A stretch of 64,000 nt of DNA from Candidatus Blautia stercorigallinarum. Lineage in GTDB: Bacteria > Bacillota > Clostridia > Lachnospirales > Lachnospiraceae. Position numbers and translations under genes: made by a program. The DNA is taken from the NCBI GenBank assembly GCA_019112785.1, contig DXIQ01000102.1, forward strand, positions 1-64,000. The letters are read 5' to 3'. Below, piece by piece: positions 34,459 to 43,405 of this stretch; the stretch's first letter is position 1; the number at the start of each line of letters is the position of its first letter. A model generated the notes under the pieces. That model did no database searches and was not told where the DNA came from. It saw only the letters and a list, made by a program, of their open reading frames with translations.

Positions 34459-34650
34459 TTTTATTTCTGCGGGCAACGAGGGGCTGTCGCATTAATCAAA
34501 GTCGAGAATATTTATACATTTTATTGCTCAGTCTGTGCCGCTTTGAGCCTATAGTCTCAAAGCTATGCTCGACAAATTCGCATAAAATGTATAAATATTC
34601 CTGATATGTGACTAATGCGACAGCTCCGACTGCCGCGGTTCTTCTTTTTT
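34459..34650. repeat. nested palindromic element, copy 2
   Basis: The left edge TTTTATTTCTGCGGGCAACG (34459-34478, then AG) matches copy 1 at 26059 with about two mismatches over 22 bases; the right edge is ACTGCCGCGG (34629-34638), followed by a T-run. Inside are three nested stems: CTGTCGCATTAATCA (34484-34498) with 34609-34623 (one mismatch), a perfect 19-bp A/T stem (34506-34524 with 34582-34600), and GCTTTGAG/CTCAAAGC (34540-34547, 34556-34563). As RNA it would form one long rod ending the operon. Confidence 0.7.
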
Positions 34651-34666
34651 TATTTAATATGAAGCT

Positions 34667-35503
34667 TTATTCCACTACTGTTACGGAAGTGATATGTGGA
34701 TTAACTCCTTCATACCAGTAGAGGAAGCCTTCCATATCGATGGTCTGTCCGATCTGGAGAGATTTCACAGCGGAATAAACCTCTGTGGAGCTGTCGCAGA
34801 GATAGGACTCGATAGTGAAAGTATAAGTCTGGCCGTTGTAGGAAGCGTTAAAGTACAGGTCGTCTCCTTCTGTGCCGGAACCGTCATAGTTGTATAAGAA
34901 GGGAACGTCGTTGCCATTTGCATCCTGTCCGGCGGCCTCTACGGTCATGCCTTTAAAAGAAACAAACTGGTTCTGATAGTTGATCAGCTCATCGGTGCCA
35001 AGCATCTGGGTAACATCCAGAGGATCTGCAACATAGGTGTCTCCATCGTCAATGATCTGGAATCTTCCGTCCATGATCTCAGTTTCACCGGACCATTCAG
35101 ATTTATAGCCGGTTACCTGGATCTTTGTTCCCGGGGTCAGAAGGTCATATTCGTCTTCCGGGCAGGCCATATCGTAGAAGAAATAGCCGCCGTCCTTGTC
35201 CTGGGCATATACGGTAGCTTTGTCCTCATACCAGGACTGCTTTGCCTGAACATAAGCCTGAACAGTAACCTGGGAATCCAGATCGGCAGCCATGTACTCG
35301 TCATAGCTCATAACATCAGCCCCAGCTTCGGAATCTGTATCTTCGGAGGCGTCGGCAGCCTCTTCAGTATCTGTGTTCTCTTTAGCTTCTGCAGTGTCTT
35401 CACTTGCGGTGCTGTCTTTGCTTTCTGTACTGCTGCCTCCTGCACATCCGGCCATTGTAAAGGCCATAGTCAGTGCCAGCAGCATAGCCAATGGTTTTTT
35501 CAT
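34667..35503 (-). CDS. lipoprotein with OB-fold-like domain
   Basis: The 278-residue product has a signal peptide with lipobox FTMAGC, then an acidic Ser/Thr/Glu/Asp-rich linker (about 25-65). Two possible OB-fold-like modules follow (VTVQAYVQAKQSW, with GTKIQVTGYKSEW and later QFVSFKGMTVEAAG, with IGQTIDMEGFLYW). AAAGGAGA lies before the ATG. It follows the ABC importer genes on the same strand, 80 bases after the solute-binding protein. I recognise no enzyme motif. It may bind a surface polysaccharide or a protein partner. Confidence 0.75.
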   Translation of the reverse strand: MKKPLAMLLALTMAFTMAGCAGGSSTESKDSTASEDTAEAKENTDTEEAADASEDTDSEAGADVMSYDEYMAADLDSQVTVQAYVQAKQSWYEDKATVYAQDKDGGYFFYDMACPEDEYDLLTPGTKIQVTGYKSEWSGETEIMDGRFQIIDDGDTYVADPLDVTQMLGTDELINYQNQFVSFKGMTVEAAGQDANGNDVPFLYNYDGSGTEGDDLYFNASYNGQTYTFTIESYLCDSSTEVYSAVKSLQIGQTIDMEGFLYWYEGVNPHITSVTVVE

Positions 35504-35583
35504 AGTGATATTCTCCTTTCCTTGATCCATAGAGACAGGTTTCCCTGTGGTACAAACCTATTATAGCCTAAAAAATCCACAAG

Positions 35584-37182
35584 TCAACTGCTCCGTTTTT
35601 TCAATTTTGACCAGCCCAGCCAGAGAAGGATCAGGATCCATACCCCGCCAAGAGCGCCCAGGAGCACCCGGGCAGTAAGGGGAAGAGGGCCCAGATCCTG
35701 CTCTCCCTGGGACAGGGCCCCATATTCATCCAGATGATACAAAGAGGTGATGTCGCTGTAGAGATTTTCCATATAGGCGTTGTCTACAGTCTCTCCTCTC
35801 CGGACGGATTTGGTCACTTCTTCAATCAGCTGGCCTGCAGCGTCCCTTAAAGAGGCAGAGCCGTTAAAGACCGGGGTCACAAAAGTATCCCCTTCATGTT
35901 CCAGCAGGAGTTTGGCTGCCTGGATCTTTACGGAATAGTAGGTATTGTTGTCTTCTCCTTCCCGGGAGAGATAGTCCTGATACTGAGAAGACTCCTGAGC
36001 TGTCTGAGTCACCGGGACATAACCTTCTGTTTCCGAATAGGCGGTCTGTACATCATTTGTCAGCAGGAACTGGGCAAAGAGCCAGGAGGCCAGAACTTCC
36101 TGGGGATCTTCTTTGTTAAAGATACAAAGGGAAGGTCCCTGGGAGATCATCTGAGGATTCTCCGGATCATACTGGGGGATAGGCATGACTGCGGTTTCAA
36201 ACCGGGTAATGTTTTCCTCTGCAATGTCCACAAGGGGGGCGTCGCTTCCCATCCAGGTGGAGCCGGCAGTGGAGTCAATGGCAAAGACACACTGGCCTGC
36301 ATTTAAAAAGTTTGCAGGATAGCCGGAGATCTTAAAGGTGGAAAAGGCCCCGGTTTTTGTATGGTCTGCAACAGTGTAAAGGATATCCCTGGTGGTGTCG
36401 TTAAAGATCCCCACCTGCCCGGCGTCAGTGGAATATCCGGCCCCCTGCTGCCGGAGCATCTGGATCATCATATTGTCTGTAGACTTATAGATGAAAGGGA
36501 TCATGACCTCCTGGTCGTTAAGTTTATAGGTGCCGTCTGGATTTTTTTCTGTGGCAGCTTCGGAAACCTCCCAGATAAAATCCCAGGTAAGGGTTTTGGG
36601 AAGGGTATAGCCCAGAGCCTCTACATAGGTCTTGTTTATATAGCAGGCTTCTGTAGAACGCATGAAAGGCAGGGCGTAGTAATGGCCGCCGATCTTACAT
36701 TCCTCCAGAAACTGAGGCACGATCTGGGATTTTTCAGGAGAGTCGAAAGCCACCTGGCTTCCTCCCAGGCCGTAGTTTTCATCAGTGAGAAGATCATCCA
36801 GAGGCACTACCACGTTGTCTCCGGTCATGTAAGTGGCAATGTGATCCGGGTAAGTAATACATACGTTAGGGGTTGTATTCGTAGAAATATTGGTGATCAC
36901 ATCATTGTAAATATCTCCATAATCTGTGTAAAGCCGCAGGTTTACCGTGATATTGGGGTACAGTTTCTGGAAATCTTCAATGGTCTGTTTATAAATGTCA
37001 GTCTGGGTCTTATTTGTATCGTTTTTTGCCCAGAAGGTGATCTCATAGTCCTTTGAGGTGTCGAAAGCTTCCGGAACAGTGAAAGCTGCAGTTTCTTCCT
37101 TCCTGCCGTGACAGCCGGAAAGAGAAGAAAGACACACAAGGACCAGAAGTATTGCTGCCAGAGTTTTTCGTGTTCTTTTCAT
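35584..37182 (-). CDS. ABC sugar-binding lipoprotein with an extra C-terminal membrane anchor
   Basis: The 532-residue protein is a family-1 extracellular solute-binding protein: lipobox SSLSGC, then EITFWAKNDTNKTQTDIYKQ, VNLRLYTDYGDIYND and PFMRSTEACYINKTYVEALG. Unusually, it ends in a hydrophobic segment (LLGALGGVWILILLWLGW) followed by KLKKRSS, so it may be fixed to the membrane at both ends. It overlaps the permease gene by four bases and captures substrate for that importer, probably a sugar, oligosaccharide or glycerol phosphodiester. Confidence 0.87.
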   Translation of the reverse strand: MKRTRKTLAAILLVLVCLSSLSGCHGRKEETAAFTVPEAFDTSKDYEITFWAKNDTNKTQTDIYKQTIEDFQKLYPNITVNLRLYTDYGDIYNDVITNISTNTTPNVCITYPDHIATYMTGDNVVVPLDDLLTDENYGLGGSQVAFDSPEKSQIVPQFLEECKIGGHYYALPFMRSTEACYINKTYVEALGYTLPKTLTWDFIWEVSEAATEKNPDGTYKLNDQEVMIPFIYKSTDNMMIQMLRQQGAGYSTDAGQVGIFNDTTRDILYTVADHTKTGAFSTFKISGYPANFLNAGQCVFAIDSTAGSTWMGSDAPLVDIAEENITRFETAVMPIPQYDPENPQMISQGPSLCIFNKEDPQEVLASWLFAQFLLTNDVQTAYSETEGYVPVTQTAQESSQYQDYLSREGEDNNTYYSVKIQAAKLLLEHEGDTFVTPVFNGSASLRDAAGQLIEEVTKSVRRGETVDNAYMENLYSDITSLYHLDEYGALSQGEQDLGPLPLTARVLLGALGGVWILILLWLGWSKLKKRSS

Positions 37183-38063
37183 CCTTTGATACCTCCCTGG
37201 GATACGCCGGCCATGATCTTCCGCCGGAATACAAGAAACAGAATGATCAATGGCACAGAAATAACCACTACCGCCGCCATCATGGCAGGGATATTTTCCC
37301 GGCCGAATCCGTTTTCCCGGATCTCCTGGATACCATTGGATACAAGATAATAGGAAGGATCATCTGTGATCAGCCTGGGCCATACATAGGAATTCCAGCA
37401 TTCAATGATCTTCAGGATGATAATGGTCACAATAGTAGGCCGGCAGATGGGGATCATAACCTTCCATAAATATTTCAGATCCGAGGTCCCGTCTACTTTA
37501 GCTGCCCGGTAGAGTTCATCAGGCACCTGCTCAAAGTTTTCCTTTAACAGATAAATATAGAAAACAGAGGTGACGGAAGGCAGGATCAGACCGGGAAAAG
37601 TATTCCGCAGGTCCATATTGGTAATGGTGACAAAGTTGGTGATCACTACCAGCTCGCTGGGGATCATCATCAGAGCCAGGAACAGGGTGAAGACCAGGTT
37701 TTTTCCCCGGAAATCCAGCCGGGCAAAGGCATAAGCCGCCAGGGTGCTGACCACTACCATAATGGCTGTGGTAGCCAGCGCAAAGATCAGGGTGTTCAGC
37801 AGATAGCCCACAAGAGGCACGGTTGTAAAGGCGTCTCTGTAGTTCTGAAGGGTAGGGGACAGGGTGAAAAAGGCAGGCACATGTTCCGCGTTGTAAGAGC
37901 CGTAGCTTTTCACCGAGGTCAGGATCATCCAGTAAAAAGGAAACAGAACGATCAAAGCCCATATGGTCAGAAAGAAATAAGTAAGCCCCTTCAGCAGTCT
38001 GCCGCGCCTGAGGGTCTGTTTTTGTTTTTTCTCAAAATCTAAGTGTTGTTCCATTTCTATCAT
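37179..38063 (-). CDS. ABC importer permease, MalG type
   Basis: The 294-residue protein has six membrane segments and the MalG/UgpE-type coupling motif EELYRAAKVDGTSDLKYLWK-like sequence (DELYRAAKVDGTSDLKYLWK). It begins with a short cytoplasmic stretch LDFEKKQKQTLRRGRLLKG. It lies between the other permease gene (six bases away) and the binding-protein gene (overlapping), all in one minus-strand operon for carbohydrate uptake. Confidence 0.92.
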   Translation of the reverse strand: MIEMEQHLDFEKKQKQTLRRGRLLKGLTYFFLTIWALIVLFPFYWMILTSVKSYGSYNAEHVPAFFTLSPTLQNYRDAFTTVPLVGYLLNTLIFALATTAIMVVVSTLAAYAFARLDFRGKNLVFTLFLALMMIPSELVVITNFVTITNMDLRNTFPGLILPSVTSVFYIYLLKENFEQVPDELYRAAKVDGTSDLKYLWKVMIPICRPTIVTIIILKIIECWNSYVWPRLITDDPSYYLVSNGIQEIRENGFGRENIPAMMAAVVVISVPLIILFLVFRRKIMAGVSQGGIKG

Positions 38064-38069
38064 AACCTC

Positions 38070-38960
38070 TCAATACTGAATCTTCTTCCTGCTTGCCAGG
38101 AGATTAATACAGGTGACAGTAAGGACAATGGCAAAGAGGATAATAGCCGCCGCCGAAGCGTAAGAGGGATAGCCGCCGCTGTCTCCGTAGAGCATGTCAT
38201 AGACATAACCTACGATAGTGTTCATCCCTGCCGCATTTAAGTCTGTGCCGAAAAGGGCCACTGCGTCGCTGTAAGCCTTAAAGGCGCCGATAAAACCGGT
38301 GATCACCAGATAGAAGATCATAGGCGAGATCATAGGCAGGGTGATCCGGGTAAAAGTGCGGAGCCTGGAGGTGCCGTCTACTCTGGCCGCCTTATAGTAG
38401 TCCTGGTTTACTGAAGCCAGGGCGCTGGTCAGGACCAGGATCTTAAAGGGCATGACTACCCAGATAGTATAAAAGCACAGGACGAACATTTTGGCCCAGT
38501 AGGGACCGTCGATAAAATCAATGGATTCTCCTCCGAAGAGCCGGATCACCAGATTTACCAGTCCGTCGGTATATTCTGTCTTCTGAAAAAGCACCATAAA
38601 AACCAGCCCTACAGCCAGGGTGTTGGTCACATAGGGGAGGAAGTATACAGTCTGATAAAGCTCCCGGAGAGGCTTTATAGAACTTAATCCTGTGGAGATC
38701 AGAAGGGCCAGGCCTGTGGATACCGGCACAGTGATGATCACCAGGATAAAAGTATTCTGTACTGCCTGAAGAAAATAGGGGTCGTGGAGCACATAGGAAA
38801 AGTTATACAGCCCCACGCCGAAATAGGTCTGGGAAGCAAAATTGAATCCCTCCTCCACAGAGTAGATAAACACATCGATCAGAGGATATACCATAAAAAC
38901 GATGAGAAAAAGGAGGGCAGGCAGAAGGTACAGCCAGGCCTTTTTATTATTGCTGTTCAT
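38070..38960 (-). CDS. ABC importer permease, MalF type
   Basis: The 296-residue protein has six membrane segments (LYLLPALLFLIVFMVYPLID at the N-terminus) and the coupling motif QDYYKAARVDGTSRLRTFTR near residue 200, as in MalF/UgpA. It pairs with the MalG-type permease downstream to form the membrane channel. The ATPase gene lies 42 bases upstream in the same direction. Confidence 0.92.
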   Translation of the reverse strand: MNSNNKKAWLYLLPALLFLIVFMVYPLIDVFIYSVEEGFNFASQTYFGVGLYNFSYVLHDPYFLQAVQNTFILVIITVPVSTGLALLISTGLSSIKPLRELYQTVYFLPYVTNTLAVGLVFMVLFQKTEYTDGLVNLVIRLFGGESIDFIDGPYWAKMFVLCFYTIWVVMPFKILVLTSALASVNQDYYKAARVDGTSRLRTFTRITLPMISPMIFYLVITGFIGAFKAYSDAVALFGTDLNAAGMNTIVGYVYDMLYGDSGGYPSYASAAAIILFAIVLTVTCINLLASRKKIQY

Positions 38961-39002
38961 ATGCGTTTTTCTCCTTTCTTAAGATTTCAGATCTGATTTC
39001 CC

Positions 39003-40109
39003 TCAGAGATCCGGGAATATCCGGTCCCCGGTATCCTTCCGGAAAAGGAAGATCTTTCCCGGTTTTGGCCGAAATCTTATGGCGCCGGAAATATCTTTCA
39101 GGCTTTCTCTGCCGTTTACAATGGCACGGAGGGTCTGAGAAACGCAGGCTTTGTGAGAAGCGATGATACTCACGTCCCTGCCCATAACTTCCACACGCTC
39201 CAGAGTGCAGGAAAGAGGTCCTTCCGGATCAGGAAGGAATCCTTCAGGACGGATACCGGCCCAGACCTCCTGGTCCGGCACGCCCTTTGCGGCAAGAACC
39301 GGGTCATCTCCCAGGAACAGAGTCTGGTCTTTGACTTTTCCCTGAAATACATTAATAGGAGGGGTTCCCAGAAATTTTGCGGTGAAGAGGCTGTCAGGAT
39401 CGTCATAGACATCCTGAGGATTTCCCTGCTGCATTAGAACGCCTTTCTCCATAACAGCGATCCGGTCGCAGATACTCATGGCCTCGTCCTGGTCATGGGT
39501 GACAAAGACAGTGGTTATGCCGGTTTTCTTCTGGATCTTCCGGATCTCTTCCCTGGTCTGGAGGCGGAGCCTGGCGTCCAGATTAGAGAGAGGCTCGTCC
39601 AGGAGCAGGACCCGGGGATATTTTACAAGAGCCCGGGCGATGGCCACACGCTGCTGTTGTCCGCCGGAAAGTTCTCTTGGCCTGCGGTCCATCAGATCTT
39701 CGATCTGTACCAGACGGGCGGCTTCGTCTACACGTTTTTTCAGTTCTTCCTTAGAAAGTTTATCCTTTCCTTTCAGGTTTTCCAGGGGAAACTGGATGTT
39801 CTGCCGCACATTCAGATGGGGATAAAGAGCATAATTCTGAAATACCATGCCCACGCCCCGCAGCTCAGGGGAAAGATCTGTCACGTCTTCCTCGCCGAAA
39901 AAGATCCTGCCGCCGGAAGGCTTTTCAAGACCGCAGATCAGATTTAAAGTTGTACTCTTCCCGCAGCCGGAGGGCCCCAGGAGACCTACCAGTTCTCCAT
40001 CGGGGATTTCTAAGGTGAGCTCATCAACGACAGTCACTTCACCGGGATTTTTTCTTCCCCGGCCGGGAAATTTCTTTGTAAGATTCTGCAATACGATTTT
40101 CATTTTCAT
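39003..40109 (-). CDS. ABC importer ATPase, MalK/UgpC type
   Basis: The 368-residue protein has Walker A GPSGCGKS, the Q-loop NYALYPHLNV, signature LSGGQQQRVAIARALVK, Walker B LLLDEPLSNLDA and H-loop VTHDQDEA, followed by a C-terminal regulatory TOBE-type domain typical of MalK/UgpC. ATG 40109 follows GGAGAGA; a longer frame to 40184 has no such site. It is the first gene of the minus-strand importer operon and may serve other sugar importers too, as such ATPases often do. Confidence 0.92.
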   Translation of the reverse strand: MKMKIVLQNLTKKFPGRGRKNPGEVTVVDELTLEIPDGELVGLLGPSGCGKSTTLNLICGLEKPSGGRIFFGEEDVTDLSPELRGVGMVFQNYALYPHLNVRQNIQFPLENLKGKDKLSKEELKKRVDEAARLVQIEDLMDRRPRELSGGQQQRVAIARALVKYPRVLLLDEPLSNLDARLRLQTREEIRKIQKKTGITTVFVTHDQDEAMSICDRIAVMEKGVLMQQGNPQDVYDDPDSLFTAKFLGTPPINVFQGKVKDQTLFLGDDPVLAAKGVPDQEVWAGIRPEGFLPDPEGPLSCTLERVEVMGRDVSIIASHKACVSQTLRAIVNGRESLKDISGAIRFRPKPGKIFLFRKDTGDRIFPDL

Positions 40110-40231
40110 TCTCTCCATATGATAGGTTTTAACATTGGAAATTATAACGGATTTTCCGGCACATCTCAAGGCTGGCGGGATCATCAGGGAAACACTTTGC
40201 TAGATTAAGGCTGACGAGAAACAAGGAAATA

Positions 40232-40246
40232 TGTTCTATATGAACA
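40232..40246. promoter_or_regulatory. palindromic site between divergent sugar importers
   Basis: TGTTC (40232-40236) and GAACA (40242-40246) flank TATAT in the 263-base region between the ABC ATPase gene and the mglB-like gene. A second TGTTC half-site lies at about 40269. A possible -10 box, TATACT (40312-40317), serves the mglB-like gene. The sites could bind the YesN-type regulator at 45233, but that is a guess. Confidence 0.4.
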
Positions 40247-40372
40247 ATAGAATCTTAAAAATTTCAATGTTCACAGAAAAATATTCTATGTTTTCTTTCT
40301 GAGATTTTCCTTATACTGGCAATATAAACAAAGAGCACACATAAAGTGTGAAACGGAAGGGAGAAAACGCAT

Positions 40373-41677
40373 ATGAAAAAAAGAATCGTTGTACTGACAA
40401 TGGCAGTTCTGTTCGGGCTTTCAGCAGTAGCCTGCGGCTCTGAGGGAGGCTCCTCATCAGGGGGAACAGACACATCTACAGAATCCAGCAGCTCCGGTTC
40501 CTCAGACTCCGGAACTGTAGCAAACAAGGACAAACCACTGGTATGGTTTAACCGTCAGCCATCTAACAGCTCCACAGGAGAACTGGATATGGCTGCTCTG
40601 AGCTTCAATGAGGATACATATTATGTAGGATTTGATGCGAACCAGGGTGCTGAACTTCAGGGAACCATGGTTAAAGATTACATTGAAGCAAATATCGATA
40701 CCATTGACCGCAATGGTGACGGCGTGATCGGTTATGTTCTGGCAATCGGCGATATCGGACATAACGACTCCATCGCACGTACAAGAGGTGTACGCAAGGC
40801 TCTGGGAACAGGCGTTGAAAAAGATGGAAGCATTGACAGTGAACCTATTGGTACAAATACAGACGGCTCAGCTTCTGCTGTACAGGACGGCAGCATTGAG
40901 GTAAACGGAAAGACCTATACAGTCCGTGAGCTGGCTTCTCAGGAAATGAAGAACTCTGCAGGAGCTACCTGGGACGCAGCTACAGCAGGAAATGCTATCG
41001 GTACATGGTCTTCCTCCTTTGGCGATCAGATCGATGTCGTTGTTTCAAACAATGATGGTATGGGAATGTCCATGTTCAATGCCTGGTCAAAAGACAATGA
41101 TGTACCGACTTTCGGATATGATGCAAACAACGATGCAGTGGCAGCCATCGCTGAAGGCTATGGCGGAACGATCAGCCAGCATGCAGATGTACAGGCTTAC
41201 CTGACACTTCGTGTTCTCAGAAACGCTCTTGACGGCGTAGATGTAGACACAGGTATCGGAACAGCAGACGAGGCCGGAAACGTTCTTTCTGATGATGTAT
41301 ATGTATATAACGAAGAAGAGCGCTCCTACTACGCATTAAACGTTGCAGTTACTGCTGAAAACTATCAGGACTTTACAGACTCCACAAAAGTTTATGAGCC
41401 TGTATCCAATCAGTTAGATGAAAGCTCACACCCAACCAAGAAAGTATGGCTGGATATCTACAATGCTTCTGATAACTTCCTGAGCTCCACCTATCAGCCT
41501 CTGCTTCAGAACTATGATGATCTGATGAATCTGGATATTGACTACATTGGCGGTGACGGACAGACAGAGTCCAACATTACAAACCGTCTGGGAAATCCGG
41601 GTCAGTATGACGCATTCGCCATCAACATGGTTAAGACAGATAACGCAGCTTCCTATACAGCTTTGCTGAACCAGTAA
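40373..41677 (+). CDS. galactose/glucose-binding lipoprotein with apparent circular permutation
   Basis: The 434-residue protein has a lipobox (AVAC, Cys21), a Ser/Gly/Thr linker (22-50), then KPLVWFNRQPSN and YYVGFDANQGAELQG. In MglB proteins these correspond to the middle of the chain (IPVVFFNREP, YYVGADAKQSGIMQG). The calcium loop DRNGDGVIGYVL follows. The segment that normally forms the N-terminus comes last: KVWLDIYNASDNFLSSTYQP, then DGQTESNITNRL and DAFAINMVKTDNAASY (about 354-434). The order is thus permuted at the LVD/PVVFFN junction. The normal-order paralogue at 49673 serves as internal comparison. The neighbours mglA and mglC types indicate galactose-type sugar uptake. Confidence 0.85.
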   Translation: MKKRIVVLTMAVLFGLSAVACGSEGGSSSGGTDTSTESSSSGSSDSGTVANKDKPLVWFNRQPSNSSTGELDMAALSFNEDTYYVGFDANQGAELQGTMVKDYIEANIDTIDRNGDGVIGYVLAIGDIGHNDSIARTRGVRKALGTGVEKDGSIDSEPIGTNTDGSASAVQDGSIEVNGKTYTVRELASQEMKNSAGATWDAATAGNAIGTWSSSFGDQIDVVVSNNDGMGMSMFNAWSKDNDVPTFGYDANNDAVAAIAEGYGGTISQHADVQAYLTLRVLRNALDGVDVDTGIGTADEAGNVLSDDVYVYNEEERSYYALNVAVTAENYQDFTDSTKVYEPVSNQLDESSHPTKKVWLDIYNASDNFLSSTYQPLLQNYDDLMNLDIDYIGGDGQTESNITNRLGNPGQYDAFAINMVKTDNAASYTALLNQ

Positions 41678-41698
41678 AAGCAAGGGGACCCGGCCGGG

Positions 41699-41735
41699 GC
41701 TGCCGCAGAATACGGCTGCGGCAGCTTCGGCTTCT
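41699..41735 (+). terminator. hairpin between the mglB-like and mglA-like genes
   Basis: GCTGCCGCAG (41699-41708) pairs perfectly with CTGCGGCAGC (41716-41725), followed by a T-rich stretch. Such intercistronic hairpins usually let the binding protein be made in excess of the ATPase and permease. Confidence 0.75.
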
Positions 41736-41808
41736 TTTTACAAGGAAAACCTGCTTTCAAGGCACAGCAGGCTTTCATTGAATAATATATAGTACAGGAG
41801 TGAAAAGA

Positions 41809-43317
41809 ATGGCAGATAAGAAAGATGACATTGTCTTATCGATACGGGGAATGAGCAAATCCTTTGGCAGAAACCGGGTTCTGGACCACATTAACCTGAA
41901 TGTGCGCCGGGGAACGGTTATGGGCCTTATGGGTGAGAACGGCGCCGGAAAATCCACTATGATGAAGTGCCTTTTCGGTACTTATCAGAAGGATGAAGGC
42001 AACATTTTTCTCGACGGTAAGGAAGTAAGCTTTTCCGGACCGAAAGATGCCCTTGAAAACGGCATCGCTATGGTTCATCAGGAGCTGAACCAGTGTCTGG
42101 AAAGAAATGTAGTAGATAATCTGTTCCTGGGCCGCTACCCGGTAAACTCTCTGGGGATCGTGGACGAGGGCAGAATGAAAAAGGAAGCCTCTGAGCTTTT
42201 CAGAAAACTGGGTATGACAGTAAACCTTACTCAGCCAATGCGGAATATGTCTGTATCCCAGAGGCAGATGTGTGAGATCGCTAAGGCAATTTCTTATAAT
42301 TCTAAGGTTATTGTACTGGATGAGCCTACCTCTTCCCTTACAGTACAGGAAGTAGATAAACTTTTTGAAATGATGCGCATGCTGAAAGAACAGGGAATCG
42401 CACTAATCTATATTTCTCATAAAATGGACGAGATTTTCGAGATATGTGATGATATTTCCGTACTGCGTGACGGTAATCTGGTTATGACCAAGCGGGCAGA
42501 AGACACCAACATGAACGAACTGATCGCTGCCATGGTTGGCCGCTCTCTGGAGAACCGGTTCCCCCCTGTGGACAACCAGCCTAAGGACGTGATCCTTTCC
42601 GTCCAGCATTTATCTACAAAGTTTGAACCCCATCTCCAGGATATTTCTTTTGATGTGCGGGAAGGAGAGATCTTCGGACTTTACGGTCTGGTAGGTGCCG
42701 GACGTACCGAACTTCTGGAAACCATTTTCGGTGTCCGGACCAGAGCGGCAGGCCGGGTATACTTCAACAATAAACTGATGAATTTCGGAAGCGCAAAAGA
42801 AGCCATGGATCATGGTTTTGCCATGATCACGGAAGAGAGAAAGGCCAACGGACTTTTCCTGAAAGGAGATCTGACTTTTAATACGACTATCGCAAACCTG
42901 AATCATTATAAATCGGGAATTGCCCTTTCAGATTCCAAAATGACAAAGGCTACAGCTAAAGAGATCAAAGTTATGCATACCAAATGCATGGGCCCGGAAG
43001 ACATGATCACCAGTCTTTCCGGCGGAAATCAGCAGAAGGTGATCTTCGGAAAATGGCTGGAGCGCCAGCCTCAGGTCTTTATGATGGACGAGCCTACCAG
43101 AGGTATAGACGTAGGTGCCAAATATGAGATCTATGAGCTGATCATCAACATGGCAAAACAGGGGAAGACCATTATCGTGGTTTCCTCAGAAATGCCGGAA
43201 ATCCTGGGTATCACAAATCGTATCGGTGTTATGTCAAACGGACATCTTTCCGGCATTGTGAATACAAAGGAGACAGATCAGGAGGAGCTTTTAAGGCTCA
43301 GCGCAAAATACCTGTAA
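41809..43317 (+). CDS. mglA: sugar ABC transporter ATPase (MglA type)
   Basis: The 502-residue protein has two ABC cassettes, as in MglA/RbsA/XylG. The first has GENGAGKS and Walker B VIVLDEPTSSL. The second has the degenerate Walker A GLVGAGRTE, signature LSGGNQQKVIFGKWL and MMDEPTRGIDVG. ATG 41809 follows AGGAG by eight bases. It sits between the permuted binding-protein gene and the permease gene and powers that importer. Confidence 0.92.
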   Translation: MADKKDDIVLSIRGMSKSFGRNRVLDHINLNVRRGTVMGLMGENGAGKSTMMKCLFGTYQKDEGNIFLDGKEVSFSGPKDALENGIAMVHQELNQCLERNVVDNLFLGRYPVNSLGIVDEGRMKKEASELFRKLGMTVNLTQPMRNMSVSQRQMCEIAKAISYNSKVIVLDEPTSSLTVQEVDKLFEMMRMLKEQGIALIYISHKMDEIFEICDDISVLRDGNLVMTKRAEDTNMNELIAAMVGRSLENRFPPVDNQPKDVILSVQHLSTKFEPHLQDISFDVREGEIFGLYGLVGAGRTELLETIFGVRTRAAGRVYFNNKLMNFGSAKEAMDHGFAMITEERKANGLFLKGDLTFNTTIANLNHYKSGIALSDSKMTKATAKEIKVMHTKCMGPEDMITSLSGGNQQKVIFGKWLERQPQVFMMDEPTRGIDVGAKYEIYELIINMAKQGKTIIVVSSEMPEILGITNRIGVMSNGHLSGIVNTKETDQEELLRLSAKYL

Positions 43318-43405
43318 TAATGAGAGGCAGAGGCTGGAAAATTTCATGGATATATGAAAAAGGAATCAAGGACCTCGCAGGATAAAAAAAGGGAGATGAA
43401 AAGAT

